DNA from: Dillenia suffruticosa
Lineage: Eukaryota; Streptophyta; Magnoliopsida; Dilleniales; Dilleniaceae
Assembly (NCBI GenBank): GCA_033439265.1
Contig: JAVTVX010000031.1
Span: 10,835,501 to 10,899,500 of the forward strand
Length of the DNA: 64,000 bases
Reading direction: 5' to 3'
The position numbers and the translations under genes are program-made. The notes beneath the pieces are model-generated. The model ran no database searches and was not told where the DNA came from. It saw nothing but the letters and a program-made list of their open reading frames with translations. Position 1 is the stretch's first letter, and every line of letters starts with the position of its first letter. Positions 1 through 11,085 of the stretch are shown piece by piece.

Positions 1-857
1 TCTCACTTATTTCAACATAATTTTAAGAAATTAGTCTCTACTTGATATTGCAATTGACAAAATTTATAAATACGACAATATGAGCTCACAGATTTTACTT
101 TAAATCTTTTACAAGCCGGGTAGGGAGATAAAAATAAAATAAAAGGTCCATGGCCATAATCGAGGAAGAGATATTAGCATTCAAATATCCAATTTTATGT
201 GCTCACTAATATCCTACTTTCATCTTATTTTTATATTTTATATTCCTTTTTAATTCAATGGAAAGCTTGAAATTCGTAATATAGAATTATAAAATAAGAG
301 TAACTCTTCTTATATAATTGAATAAATTATATTATTTAAACTCAAAATTATTTTTTAAAAAAAGTTATTAGGTGTACTAATTATCAAATTATATTTATTT
401 AGGTATTTTTCTAATATTATGGAACACACGTAAAACTGTATCCTCTTGTGTTTGTGTTAATAGATAAGTGCACTTGTTAATGTTGACCTTTCTTTTCTAA
501 GGGGAAAGATATCATACTTTTAATTCTCATAATTTGAAGATAAAAACATCAGGGTGAGGAACACCCTTCAGATCATTCACATACAAAAGCAACACGATAG
601 TAAGAGGATAACTAAAAGTGATGAAAATTTAGAATGCATAGAAACAGAAAATGAGAAAATAGAAATCGATATAAATTGATATGAGAAAACTATATTTTGT
701 AAAAATATAATAAATAGAAACATTTAAAATATAATAAAATTTGATATAAATATTAGTTATTTTATAAAAATAATAAAATCGATATATGTGAGGAATTTAC
801 AACCAAAATACAGTGAAAATTTGAAATGAATATGATAGAAAAGTTAAATTTTTTTTA
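1..857. other. AT-rich intergenic sequence, no gene seen
   Basis: No coding frame, RNA gene or element terminus that I recognise. The sequence is A/T homopolymer-rich. It abuts the 5'-truncated copia fossil that starts near 858, so part of it may be decayed element interior, but nothing translates into a recognisable domain. Confidence 0.5.
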
Positions 858-1665
858 TTAGATTGCAAATCAAACAATCAGAAAATAGAATATTTATAAA
901 TCGATTAAAATATACAAATGATTTAATTAAAAAATTTGGATTCAGTGACTACAAGAAAAATGACACTCCAATGAACATAAACATTAAGTTAAACAAAAAC
1001 AAAAATAGTAAATCAATTTGTCAAAAACTTTACAGAAATATGATTAAGTTTTTGCTTTATCTTACTATTTCAAAACCTAACATACAATTCAGTGTATGTT
1101 TTTATACTATATTTCAATCAGATTCTAAATAATCCCACTTGATTGCAGTCAAAAGAATTTTCAGATACTTGAAAGAAACTATCCACTTAGGACTTTGGTA
1201 TTACAGAAACTCAACCTTTCAATTGCATAAGTTCTGTGTTGCTGACTTTACTAGATGCAAAGTAGATAAAAAACGCATAAGAGACACTTGTCAATTTTTC
1301 GAAAGTATATTGGTATCATGGTTTTCCAAAAAGTAAAGGAGTGTGGCATTGTCAATGACAGAACCTGAATATGTTTCGGCTAGACATTGCACTACACAGA
1401 TCTTTTGGATCAAATATCAAATGAAAGACTATGGGTTAGATTTTGATTATATTCTAATTAAATGTGACAACACTAGTGCAATAAATCTCACAAAGAATCC
1501 AGTGTATCACTCAAAACCCAAACACATAGAAATAAGGTATCATTTTATTCCATATCATGTTCTGAAGAATGAGATTGTTTTTGAATACATTGACACTAAA
1601 AAATAAATTGCTAATATCCTCACCAAACCCTTAAAGAAAAATAGATTTTGTAAATTAAGAAAAGA
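858..1665 (+). mobile_element. Sirevirus-like Ty1/copia fossil: end of reverse transcriptase and RNase H
   Basis: Three neighbouring frames on the plus strand read as the C-terminal part of a copia polyprotein. They cover the end of RT (LGLQIKQ-like start, then the FGFSDYKKNDTPMN region), the connection segment (VKRIFRYLKETIHLGLWY) and RNase H (SMTEPEYVSA, IKCDNTSAINLTKNPVYHS, KHIEIRYHFI). These motifs are standard for plant copia, and the wording is closest to Sireviruses. The element is broken in several places and truncated upstream; gag, protease and integrase are not seen. It is old, judging from its divergence. A relative of the same family lies at 49740-50680. Confidence 0.85.
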
Positions 1666-1734
1666 ATGATGGAAATGAAGAAATAGATAAGATAGAATGA
1701 AAAACAGAATATTACTTTTCTGAGTAATAGTTTT

Positions 1735-2045
1735 CAGGTCGACCTATTTATCAAAATATGTCGACAAATTGAAAATATGCATAGGCATGTCGACTGATGA
1801 TAGTTAACTAAAAGATCCTATCGACCAGATCTCGAACCTATACTTAGAATAAAACTCAAAAAATGACACATCGACCCGACTTTAATGATGTCAACTTGAG
1901 TAGCAGTAAGAAAACAGGTCGATGCCTATATTATTGTGTCGACCCGATTATGTAGAAACTACTAAAATAGGTCGATGTGTACTTACTTGTGTCGGTCTGT
2001 GATACAACTAATAAAATACCAACAATCGGCACATCGACCTATCCA
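1735..2045 (+). repeat. GTCGA/TCGAC-rich spacer downstream of copia RNase H
   Basis: About ten occurrences of TCGAC or GTCGA, often within GTCGACC-like contexts, are scattered over roughly 300 bases of otherwise AT-rich DNA. The stretch lies between the RNase H end and the third ORF of the fossil, so I read it as element-internal spacer. I know of no assigned function. Confidence 0.45.
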
Positions 2046-2096
2046 ACCCTTACCTCCCACATTCATAACCCAAATTCCTAAATCGAAAACCCTAAT

Positions 2097-3390
2097 ATAC
2101 TAAATCTTCATAAGAATCAAACACAAATGGCTTCTAAAATGAAAATGACCATTAAAAAACCCACGGAATCCTTGAAACGATCTACCACGCCGACGGGAAA
2201 AGGCACATCCTCTTCTGTACAACCCGCGAAACCATCATCCCCTCTACTATAATCATTCCCTCAGTTCAGCACCTATAAGTTTCAGTCAATAGAATAGAGT
2301 GAACTATACGATAGGGTATTTTCAAAAAGAAAGGTAAGCCACGGACGATTGATCGATTGAGAATTTTTGAAAAGAGTTAACTTCAAATACGAATAACATC
2401 TGATTGAGATATGCTCTACTTCTCTCTTGAATCCCAACAAATATATTCATGAGAAAAAAATTCAAACTATTTTACAACAACCTAGATGTTATTTATGAAG
2501 AACCTACGGATGAAATGCGAATTACTATATATGACCATTTTGTCTCATGTGCATTCAAAATCTTTGTGAATAGAAAGGAATTTAAAGTTACACCTAGAAA
2601 AATTTGTGAGGACAATGGTATGTCATGGATCTTTTATGAAAGTGTGAAATCTATATGAAATCAAGTTATCTGGATAATTTTAAGGTTGTCTACAATAATG
2701 AGAATCTAACTGTGGTAAATACTAGTGTTATTGAACTTGATTTTCATGAAAGAATTCTGCAACTGATAGCAGTCGTGTATTAAGATCAAGAGGAGGCAAC
2801 TATACTACAATTTCAAAGGAGAATTTTTGGTTAATGTCTTGTATTATTAGTGGAAAGAATCTCGGCTTCCATTATATTGTTTCACACTTCATGAAAACAA
2901 TACATAGATTTGAAAGTTCATTATTGCCATACGCTAGTATGATCACTGATATCTTTTCAAAGAACATGATAGATATTGAAAAAGACACAATTATTGAGTT
3001 AAGTGAGAAAAACACAATCAATGCATCATCAATGTTGAAAGTAAAATGAATGTGTAACAGTGAAGGAAAATGTGTGAGAAAAGAATGAGGAACAGGTAAG
3101 AGACAGACTGAGGAGATTGAAGCTGAGGTTGAAGAGGAAACTAAAAATGTTCTGAGAAAGGAAAGGGGACTGAAGAAGGGGAATTTTCTAGTATTCAACC
3201 AATCACGCTTCAAATGATTTGGGACAAGTTGGAACAAATAGATAGAAACAAACCATGATTGATCAAATGAGTTGTTTTAATAGGATGGACCTTTACAATA
3301 TGCAAAAAAAATTGGATACTCTGATGAAGGAGAAAGGGAAGCCAAAAAAAGATTCCAAACCATCAAAGTCTTTCTAATCTAAGAGTCTAT
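2097..3390 (+). mobile_element. Remains of the third (envelope-position) ORF of the Sirevirus-like fossil
   Basis: An ATG at about 2127 opens a basic, Lys/Ser/Thr-rich start. It is followed by pieces such as YDHFVSCAFKIFVNRKEFKV (2530-2590) and SSLLPYASMITDIFSKNMID (2910-2970). The last resembles the LPYGMLLTRIF motif of the 'putative plant transposon protein' domain that follows pol in many plant copia elements. A Lys-rich, probably coiled-coil tail runs to about 3380. The ORF is broken in several places. Its position directly after RNase H is what links it to the copia element; the domain match is by memory of the motif, not by a search. The 3' LTR was not recognised. Confidence 0.55.
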
Positions 3391-3730
3391 TTTCTTTTTT
3401 GTTATCTGACTTTGTTTTCAAACCTTCTAAACTCTGATTGTGTTCTTTTCTAGCTTTGTTCATTGCATTTTATAGTTCTTTCTCTTTTGCAAATAGACTG
3501 AAGTATAGACCTTCTGTGATGAATGCATATACTATGAAACATGGAATGTGAATAGAGTGTGAGTTGAACTAAATTTGTATGCTGCTGTTGCTGAATATTG
3601 TATACCGATAGAAATGTGCATGCTAAATTTGAATGAGCTGGAGTATAGTTATATTGCTAAATCTGAAGTGTATGCTGTGAAGTGTGGTGAGCACAATGTG
3701 TCGCAATTTGAGTAGATATGGTGAAATGAT
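3391..3730. other. Unassigned junction between copia fossil and RTE LINE
   Basis: No domain or terminus is recognised. It may contain the 3' LTR of the upstream copia fossil, the decayed 5' part of the following LINE, or both. Confidence 0.35.
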
Positions 3731-6509
3731 GAAGCATAGTTCGATGAGCGCATGGGCCTTGTCTGAAAATGTATGTGTGCCGCTATAAAGAGATATTCAA
3801 GTTTTGTTGATGACAAAAAAGACATATTTAATAGAGAGAAATTGTTTATCGGAGGAGATTTAAATGGACACGTAAGAGAGATGAATGAAAGATTTGAACT
3901 TGTACATGGAAATTTTGGTTTTGGTAGTAGGAATGAGGCTACAGATACCATTTTAGAGTTTGTCACAACATTCGATTTAATAGTTATAAATACTATATTT
4001 GAGAAAAAAGACACGCACTTAGTGACATATAGAAATGGGTCTAATGTTAGCCAAGTAAATTTTTTTCTCACTAGGAAATGTGAGAAAATGAGCTGTAAGG
4101 ATTGCAAGGTTATACCGGAGGAAAGTATGATAACTCAGCATAAACTCTTAGTTTTAGATATATGTGTGTCCAATAGGCAAAAGAAGTATCTTCCTTGAAT
4201 GGAGCCAATAATTAAGTAGTGGAATCTTAAAGAAGAAAAAGTGACGACATTTAAAGATAAATTAATTCAAATAGCAAATTGATTCATCGGTGATGATTCA
4301 GAATGATGTGGGAAAAGATAACTACTAATATTAAGAATATAGATAGAGAGCTTTTTGGTTTATCTAAGGGTCAGGTTCCAGTAGGTAAGGAATCATGGTG
4401 GGGAAACGAAAAAATACATACTGCTATTCAAAACAAATGACAGTATTATAAGAATCTTAAAGATAGTTGTAATAGCGATACATATGAAAAATACAAAAAT
4501 ACAAAAAAAGAAATGAGAAAAATTATTCAAGAATCAAAGAGTAAAATATATAATAAACTATACAAGAGATTGGAAACTAAAGATGGAGAAAGAGATCTAC
4601 AGAATTATCAAAATAAGGGAAAGAAAGGGAAAAGAGTTAAATGATATTAGGTGTATTAAAAGTGAAGCCAATGATATATTTATAAGGAATGAGAACATAC
4701 GAAAGCGTTGAAAGGATTATTTTGATATTCTCATCAATGTTAAGAGTATAACAAATATAGGAAATATCGAGATACCTATAAAACAGATTAATAGAGATTT
4801 TAAACGTAAAATTCATTCTCATAAAGTGAAGAAGACTTTAAAGAGAATGAAAAATAATAAAACTATAGGATCTGATGACATTTTTATAGAAGTGTGGAAA
4901 TATTTCGGTGAGTTTGGTATAGTAATATTAATGGATATTTTCAACAAAATTTGACAAATTAAGAATATACATCAAATATAAAAGAAGAATATAATTGTAT
5001 CTTTATATAAAAATAAAGGAGATATATAACCTTACTTTAACCATAAAGAAATTAAACTTATGAATTATACCATGAAACTATAGGAAAAAGTGATGGAAGA
5101 TAGATTGAGATTTGAGATAAATATATTTCAAAATTAATTTGGATTTATGTTTGGGAGATTCACCATGGAAGCAATCCAATTGTTAAGATATTTGATAAAA
5201 ACATATAGAGCACATAAGAGAGATCTACATATGGTATTCATTGATTTTTTAAAAAAAAAACATATAATAGGATTCCTAGAGACGTATTATGATAGGTGCC
5301 GATAAAGAAAGAGATTTCCACGAAATATATCGATCTTATCAAAGATATGCATGAAGAACTTATAACCAATGTAAAAACTTACGGGGTTTGAATGATAGCG
5401 TTCCCATTAATATTGGGCTCGATCAAGGATTGGCTTTAAACTTCATCCTCTTTGCAATAGTAATATATGAAGTCACAAAATACATTCAAGATAAAATACC
5501 ATGGTATGTACTTTTCGCAAATGATATAGTACTACTAGATGAAATTAGGGAGAGTATTAGTACTAAATTAGAGTTATAGATGGACACACATGAATTAAGA
5601 GGGTTTAGACTGAATAGATCGAAAATTGAGTATATGAGATGTAAGTTTAGCAACAGTTATCTGAATGATAAAAAAACAATCAAACTAGATGGATAAAATA
5701 TATCGAAAAATGAACGATTTAGGTATCCATATTCTATCATTCAAAACGATGACAATATAGATGAGGTGTGAACTATATGATTCAAGCAGATCGATGAAAT
5801 GAAGAAAAAACATTCAAAATTTTTTGTAATCACATGATACCAATACATTTGAAGGAAAAATTTTATAAAACCGCGATTAGAACTGCACTATTGTGTGACA
5901 CTGAGTGTTGAACTATTAAATAATAACAAAAACAAAAAATGACCGTAACAGAAATGGGAATATTTAGATGAATATGTGACAAAATTAGAAAAAATAAAAT
6001 TAGAAACGAAAAAATTCGTAATAAGTTAGAAATTAATTCAATTGTGGATAAAATATGAGAGTGTCGTCTGAGTTAGTTTGGACATGTGTAAAGAAGACTC
6101 ACGGATACACCGGTTAGGAGAATTGAGAATTTAAATATATGATATCTAGTAAAATATATGGGATAGACCGCTAAAATCTTAGATACAAATTAGACATGAT
6201 AGTTAAAAATTTAAACGAGAATATGATATTGGATAGTAATGAATGATATAGAAGAATCCGTATAAGTTAAACTATCACATTTTAGATATATATATTTATT
6301 CTTTTTATTTTTGATTTTGAGTATTGATTTATTTGTTTATTTAGTTTGATTTATTTTTCTATTTATTTTTTATATTTTTTATTATTTTTTATTATTTATT
6401 TATCTTTATATTTATTTATATATTTTATTTTTAATTATTTTTATATTTATCTCTCAAATGATCAAACTCAAATTATTGGAATTAAGATTCGATTCGTTGT
6501 TGTTGTAAA
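3731..6509 (+). mobile_element. RTE-clade LINE, decayed (endonuclease, reverse transcriptase, 3' tail)
   Basis: 3773-4198 encodes the C-terminal half of an APE-type endonuclease, including REKLFIGGDLNGHV, NFGFGSRNEATDTILEF, THLVTYRNGSNVSQVNFFL and CKDCKVIPEESMITQHKLLV. This is diagnostic for the plant RTE clade. Further on, 5388-5579 reads INIGLDQGLALNFILFAIV and WYVLFANDIVLLDE, the RT region around the usual FADDIVL box; the catalytic FADD has become FAND. Between and after these, the frame is broken by many stops. From about 6290 the 3' tail is the TTTATTT-rich sequence typical of plant RTE, ending in a short GTTGTTGTTG tract near 6495-6506. No target-site duplication was identified because the 5' end is not resolved. 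A Mutator-like element begins 20 bp downstream. Confidence 0.85.
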
Positions 6510-6516
6510 CTCGTAA

Positions 6517-6525
6517 TCGAGATAA
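6517..6525 (+). repeat. 9-bp target-site duplication (left) of the outer Mutator-like element
   Basis: TCGAGATAA here is repeated exactly and in the same orientation at 11246-11254, immediately outside the two ends of the inverted repeat. A length of 9 bp is the usual target duplication of Mutator-like elements. Confidence 0.6.
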
Positions 6526-6695
6526 CATGGTTATTTTCTAAAATATTATTTTTTTAATTAAAAATATTGAATTATTATTATTTTTTTTTCTCAAACTATT
6601 GATTTCATATTCTCGGAATGCGAAATCAATTTTTTTAATTTTTATTTTTATAATGTGTTATTTTTAAAAAAAAATATTTTACACTTTATGAGTCT
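6526..6695 (+). repeat. Left terminal inverted repeat of the outer Mutator-like element
   Basis: AT-rich. It pairs in inverted orientation with 11086-11245. It contains a short internal hairpin, TTGATTTC (6599-6606) against GAAATCAA (6622-6629). Confidence 0.6.
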
Positions 6696-6799
6696 GAAAT
6701 TATCCTGTTACCAAAAAGGGAGATAAGTGGGTTACAAAAATGAAAAAAGGTTTTCTCTTTCATAATAGAACAAAAAGGTCTCAAATCCACTTCTCGTGA

Positions 6800-7312
6800 A
6801 ATGTCGTGCTGTTATCATGAAATCCAATTCACTAGTTTTATATTTCCACCAATTTTGGGAGCTTGCTCTAATATTGGTGAGGTGGGTATTGGTCAAAAGG
6901 TTCATGGAAGGATAATAAAGTGTGGGTTAGATTTTGATACTGTTGTCCAGACTTCTCTATTTACTATGTATGGCAAAACTACAAGTTTGAGAAATGCAAA
7001 ATGTGTTTGTTAAAATGCTTTTGAGAAATGTGGTTTCATGGTGTTCAATTATATCAAACTATTTGCAGAACGGTAAAAGCAAAAAAGGGTTGAGTTGTTT
7101 CGTCAGATGGTGTCTGAAGGTGTGACACCAAATTCCGTTACAAAAGCTTAGTGTTGCCGAAATTTGTAGTCAATTTGGTTCTTGGATACTGGTTAGATCT
7201 AGGCATGGTCATGCAGTGAGAAGGGAGATTCAATGTGATGGATCATTGGAAAGTTTTCTTGTTGCAATGTACAGTAAATGTAGTGAGAGTTTCAGCAGTT
7301 CACTCCATTCCG
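6800..7312 (+). pseudogene. Captured fragment of a pentatricopeptide-repeat (PPR) gene
   Basis: Reading through three frames gives successive PPR motif pieces: FIFPPILGACSNIGEVGIGQ-KVHGRIIKCGLDFDTVVQTSL-FTMYGKTTSLRNAK, then LLRNVVSWCSIISNYLQNG, then ELFRQMVSEGVTPNSVT, then SVAEICSQFGSWILVRSRHG-HAVRREIQCDGSLES-FLVAMYSKC. This is the P-L-S style arrangement of plant organelle RNA-processing PPR proteins, which bind RNA in mitochondria or chloroplasts. About 165 residues are represented, a small part of a typical PPR protein. There are frame changes near 7005 and 7090 and a stop near 7150. No promoter, start domain or C-terminal E/DYW domain is present. It lies wholly between the left TIR of the outer Mutator-like element and the inner element, which suggests capture rather than a local gene relic. 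Confidence 0.85.
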
Positions 7313-7363
7313 AAGCCAACAATACCACTATTACGGTAATCTCTCTCTCTCTCCAATTTTGCG

Positions 7364-7373
7364 CTCAGTGCGA
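7364..7373 (+). repeat. 10-bp target-site duplication (left) of the inner Mutator-like element
   Basis: CTCAGTGCGA here is identical to 11076-11085 and lies directly outside the inner inverted repeats. The flanking sequence contains a partial self-complement (CGCTCAGTGCG), so a chance match helped by this near-palindrome is not fully excluded. Confidence 0.6.
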
Positions 7374-7700
7374 GAGAGATGTACCGAAATAACATTAAAA
7401 AAAAATTTAAAATAACTCAAGTGGTAAAAAATTTTTCCAAATTTTCTCAAATAACCCGAATTTGTCACGAGTTGAAACCGCGAATGTATTTGTCATGAGT
7501 TCAATCCGCAACAAAGCCACGCGTAAAGACTGCACGGGGTTCCACGTCTTGTAGACGCGGAACAACTGGCATTCCGCGTTTTCAAAACGCGGAATGCTGG
7601 CTTTTCCGCGTCTTGAGAACACGGAAAGCCTGGCTCTCCGCTCTCGCAGGCGACACGTGGCTTTCCACGTCTTCAAGACGCAGAAAGCATTACTCTTGAA
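7374..7700 (+). repeat. Left TIR of inner element with tandem palindromes
   Basis: Contains a perfect 29-bp palindrome (14-bp arms, one central base) at 7569-7597 with core CCGCGTTTTCAAAACGCGG. Three related imperfect palindromes lie near 7538-7563, 7601-7627 and 7659-7690. It also holds a degenerate copy of the GTCACGGGTTGAACCCG motif seen in the right TIR. Confidence 0.75.
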
Positions 7701-7870
7701 GCCGCTCTGCCTCTCCCGTTTTGTATTCCGACTCTCCACTCTCTCTGCCTCTCCCCTTTTGCATTCCAACTCTCCGCTCTCTCTTCCTCTCCTCTCCTCT
7801 CCTGCAGACGAAGAACCCTAACCGAACTCTCACAATTTTCTCTAGATCTAACCATTCAGAGGAGAAAAAA
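7700..7870 (+). other. TC-rich, 5'UTR-like tract inside the inner element
   Basis: A pyrimidine-rich run (CTCTCCGCTCTCTCTTCCTC and similar) leads into GACGAAGAACCCTAACCG and then purine-rich AGAGGAGAAAAAAAAG. This composition is typical of the 5' untranslated region of plant genes and unlike the surrounding AT-rich interior. It may be captured host sequence or the leader of the element's own lost gene. Short open frames on both strands here look compositional. Confidence 0.35.
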
Positions 7871-8249
7871 AAGCTGCTGAAACTGCTAAAATTACTGAAA
7901 CATTTAAGATTAGACAATATTTTTTCTAGAAAATCCAAAAGTAAAAAATTTTTTCTATATCAATTTAAATTATTTTAAGTGCATAATTTTATAAACATTT
8001 GTATTTGTGAATGCAATTGATATTTTTACTCAGTAGATTTGTATGAAATTTACTGTTAATTTTTAATTAATGACGTTATTAATTAGATTTTAGTGAGATT
8101 AATTAATTTAATAAATATTAAATATGTAGTTAATATAAATTAATATGAAATTAGTTAATTAAATATAGAGATTCAATTTAAATTTTATTGTATATAGATT
8201 AAATTTAATTTAATAAATAATATTATTGTAAAGATAAAATATGAAATAG

Positions 8250-8590
8250 ATTAAATTTAAATTTAATGAAGATTAAAATTTAGTTAATAGTAAGTTAATA
8301 CAATAATTTAGTAGTAATTGTATTTTTATTGGTATTTTTAAATAAAAAATAGTAATAGTTATATTAAACTATTAATTATTATGAAATTTGTACTTTAAAT
8401 TATTTGAAATGACTATATTTATATTAAAATATTATAAATTAAATTAAAAAATTTTAAAATAAATGACTATAATAATACTTATAAAATATTATAAAATAAA
8501 TATTTATAATTTATAAATTAAAATTTTGAAAATACTTTTAAAATATTTTAAAAGATTATAAATTAATACTTTAAAAATACTTTTAAAATA
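8250..8590 (+). repeat. Internal direct repeat, copy 1 (inner element)
   Basis: About 340 bp of AT-rich DNA repeated at 9033-9383 with about 90% identity. Shared blocks include AATACAATAATTTAGTAGTA and AAATAGTAATAGTTATATTA. It is a segmental duplication inside the element. Confidence 0.75.
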
Positions 8591-9032
8591 TTATAAAATA
8601 TTATAAATTTAAAATTTTAAAATAAATGACTATATTTAAATATTTTTAAGTGACCATATTTTAATTATTTAAACAAATTTAAAACTTTGACTAAATATTA
8701 ATGTTGATGTTTAAAAAATTTACATTAAAATATTTTAAATTAAACGATTATATTTAAATTTAAAATGTATTAACGTGTAAATGGTATAATATATTAATAC
8801 TTTTAGCTTAATATAAAAGTATTAGTAAATATTAAAAACATGTAACATTTTTTTATTAATAATTTAAAATTTTTATTATAAAATTATTTAATAAATGATT
8901 TTAGTTAATATTTAGTAATTTAATTTGAAATATTAAAATTATTAAAATTAGTATTTTTATGAAATTGTAAATTTATTTTTATCATTCCATTATTAAAATT
9001 AGTATTATAAATATAAAGTGAGTTTAGGGTTT

Positions 9033-9383
9033 TAAATTAAATTTAAATTTAATAAAAATTAAAATTTAGTTAGTAGTAAATTAATACAATAATTTAGTAG
9101 TAATTATACTTTTATTGGTATTTCTAAATAAAAAATAGTAATAGTTATATTAAACTATTAATTATTATAAAATTTATAATTTAAATTATTTGAAATGACT
9201 ATATTTATATTAAAATATTATAAATTAAATTAAAAAATTTTAAAATAAATGACTATAATAATATTTATAAAATATTATAAATTAAATATTTATAAATTAT
9301 AAATTAAATTTATAAATTAAATATTTGAAAATATTTTTAAAATATTTTAAAAGATTATAAATTAATACTTTTAAAATACTTTT
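9033..9383 (+). repeat. Internal direct repeat, copy 2 (inner element)
   Basis: Second copy of 8250-8590, offset by about 783 bp in the same orientation. Confidence 0.75.
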
Positions 9384-9539
9384 ACACACTAGTGTAAAAG
9401 TATTCGCAGGACTTTCGAATACATTTGAGAACTCCTCTTCTTTCTACACACTAGTGTTTGAATTCCCTTATTTCTTTACTCCTGAAGCCCCATAGAGGGG
9501 CATTCGTATAGTTGAGTGACAGGTACAGTTTTAGAGAGA

Positions 9540-9692
9540 TGATGCACACACGATATACCATATTTCTCCTCCACATTTTAGTGATGTAGGATTCTCACAA
9601 ATCACACAATTATATGATATGGGTTAATCTTCCCAAAACGACACTACATATATTATGAGAGATTTAGATATTAGACGTTATGATATAAGAAA
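9540..9692 (+). pseudogene. Possible 3' end of a decayed element ORF
   Basis: In one frame the sequence reads HTIYHISPPHFSDVGFSQIT followed by QLYDMG, a stop, then SSQNDTTYIMRDLDIRRYDI and a second stop. It has protein-like composition in a region with more balanced base content than the AT-rich interior. I cannot assign a family. A Mutator or plant-mobile-domain ORF end is a guess from context only. Confidence 0.25.
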
Positions 9693-10012
9693 GCGATGAC
9701 AACGTTAGTTATATATTATGTATTATGTATTCTATATTATATTAATAATAATTTGATTCATTTATATATATTCATTACTCTGATTTTATTTATTTCGTTT
9801 CTCCTTTCTGTTTTATTTATAAGAAATTATTTTTTTTTTCAAATTGTTATTTTTCTTTAACTGTTTAAAAAATACACATATGTCGATAATATGGTGGGCC
9901 CGGCCCATTGGCGCGCAGGTTGACCGTTGACTCGTGGGCGGGTCTAGTGGATATACATTTAATTATTTTGATTTATCAAACCACCATTACGGGTGTTATA
10001 AGGGATAAAATG

Positions 10013-10014
<2 letters not shown>

Positions 10015-10048
<34 letters not shown>
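10015..10048 (+). repeat. (TA)n microsatellite
   Basis: About 17 TA units inside the inner Mutator-like element. Confidence 0.9.
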
Positions 10049-10050
<2 letters not shown>

Positions 10051-10819
10051 TAAATGACAAAACAATAAATTATTATTAGTTGATTTCTCTAAAAATTTTA
10101 ATATTTATTTTGGTCTGTAATTTTAATTATTTTGTATAATTATTTATAATTTAAATAATTTTAATATAACTAATGGTTAGCGGATTATGTTATAATTGTT
10201 TTGAAAATCAAAATAAATACGTTATATATTCATTTTCTAATTTAAAACTTTATTGGTATTGATTATTTATATAATATGATATTATTTTTATGTTAGATTA
10301 ATCAAAAATGGAAAATAATATATTAAAAGATATTGAATTTTAAAATATAATTTTTAGATACTAATACTAACATTTTGAATGTTACAATTGTTTGCAATTA
10401 TGTGAATTTTTTGTGTCTGTTTTGTAATTTTTAAAAATTGTTAGAATTATTTTTCAATTTTGAAAATTTTCGTAAAATTATAAAGGCAAACTAACCTGAT
10501 TTTTTTTAATCATTATAATATACAATTTTGAGTCGTCTAATCTCTTTCTAAACTTTTATTTTCGTTTATAATTAAAACACATATACTTATAAATTGGAAT
10601 TTTAAATACATATAATAAATATATTCATAAATATATCTACTTAGAGAGATTGAGAAACAAAAGGAATAAATTAGGAATAGAGAAAAAAAAATATCTGTAT
10701 GAAGTTTTATACTAGATTTTAGATTTCTTTAGAAGAGAACAAATTATGGTACACTTAGAGCAAATTAGATATCATTAGAAAAATCAAAATATCAAATTAG
10801 AGAAAAAAGAGGAAAATTT

Positions 10820-11075
10820 ACCCGTGAGAGTGGAGCTTTCCGTGTTTCCAAAACGTGGAAAAGCCATTTCCACGTTTTGGAAATGCGGAATAGCCACCAT
10901 TCCGCGTTTTCAAAATGGGGAATGCCTTCCGGCTAACACGTGACTTTGTCACGGGTTGAACCCGCGACAAATACGGTCGCAGTTCCAACCCGTGACATAT
11001 TCGGATTATTTGGGTAAATTTTTTTCGATTCGGATTATTTAAAATTTATTTTTATATTATTGTGATACATGTCTT
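10820..11075 (-). repeat. Right TIR of inner element with tandem palindromes
   Basis: Inverted counterpart of 7374-7640. It holds three related ~30-bp imperfect palindromes between 10827 and 10928. A 27-bp near-palindrome follows at 10945-10971, centred on ACGGGTTGAACCCG with TTTGTC/GACAAA outer arms. Confidence 0.75.
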
Positions 11076-11085
11076 CTCAGTGCGA

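Larger units (their letters stand above)
7374..11075. mobile_element. Inner Mutator-like element, long TIRs, non-autonomous or decayed
   Basis: The left end (7374 to about 7640) and right end (about 10820-11075) are inverted copies of each other. Matching blocks run from the very ends (GAGAGATGTACC against AAGACATGTATC) through CAAATAACCCGAATTTGTCACG to a series of CCGCG-containing palindromes. The 3.1-kb interior is extremely AT-rich. It contains a TC-rich UTR-like tract (7690-7860), a 340-bp direct repeat, a faint ORF end (9540-9690) and a TA microsatellite. I found no transposase core. Long TIRs plus a 9-10 bp duplication fit Mutator-like elements best. Its insertion point is the inner edge of the right TIR of the outer element. 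Confidence 0.7.

Noticed and set aside
3649-4107. 152-aa minus-strand frame
   Set aside because: Shadow of the RTE endonuclease on the plus strand.
7407-7978. Several overlapping frames of 60-120 aa on both strands
   Set aside because: Fall in the TIR palindromes and the TC-rich tract of the inner element; overlap on opposite strands and have Arg/Glu or Leu/Ser composition set by the repeat.
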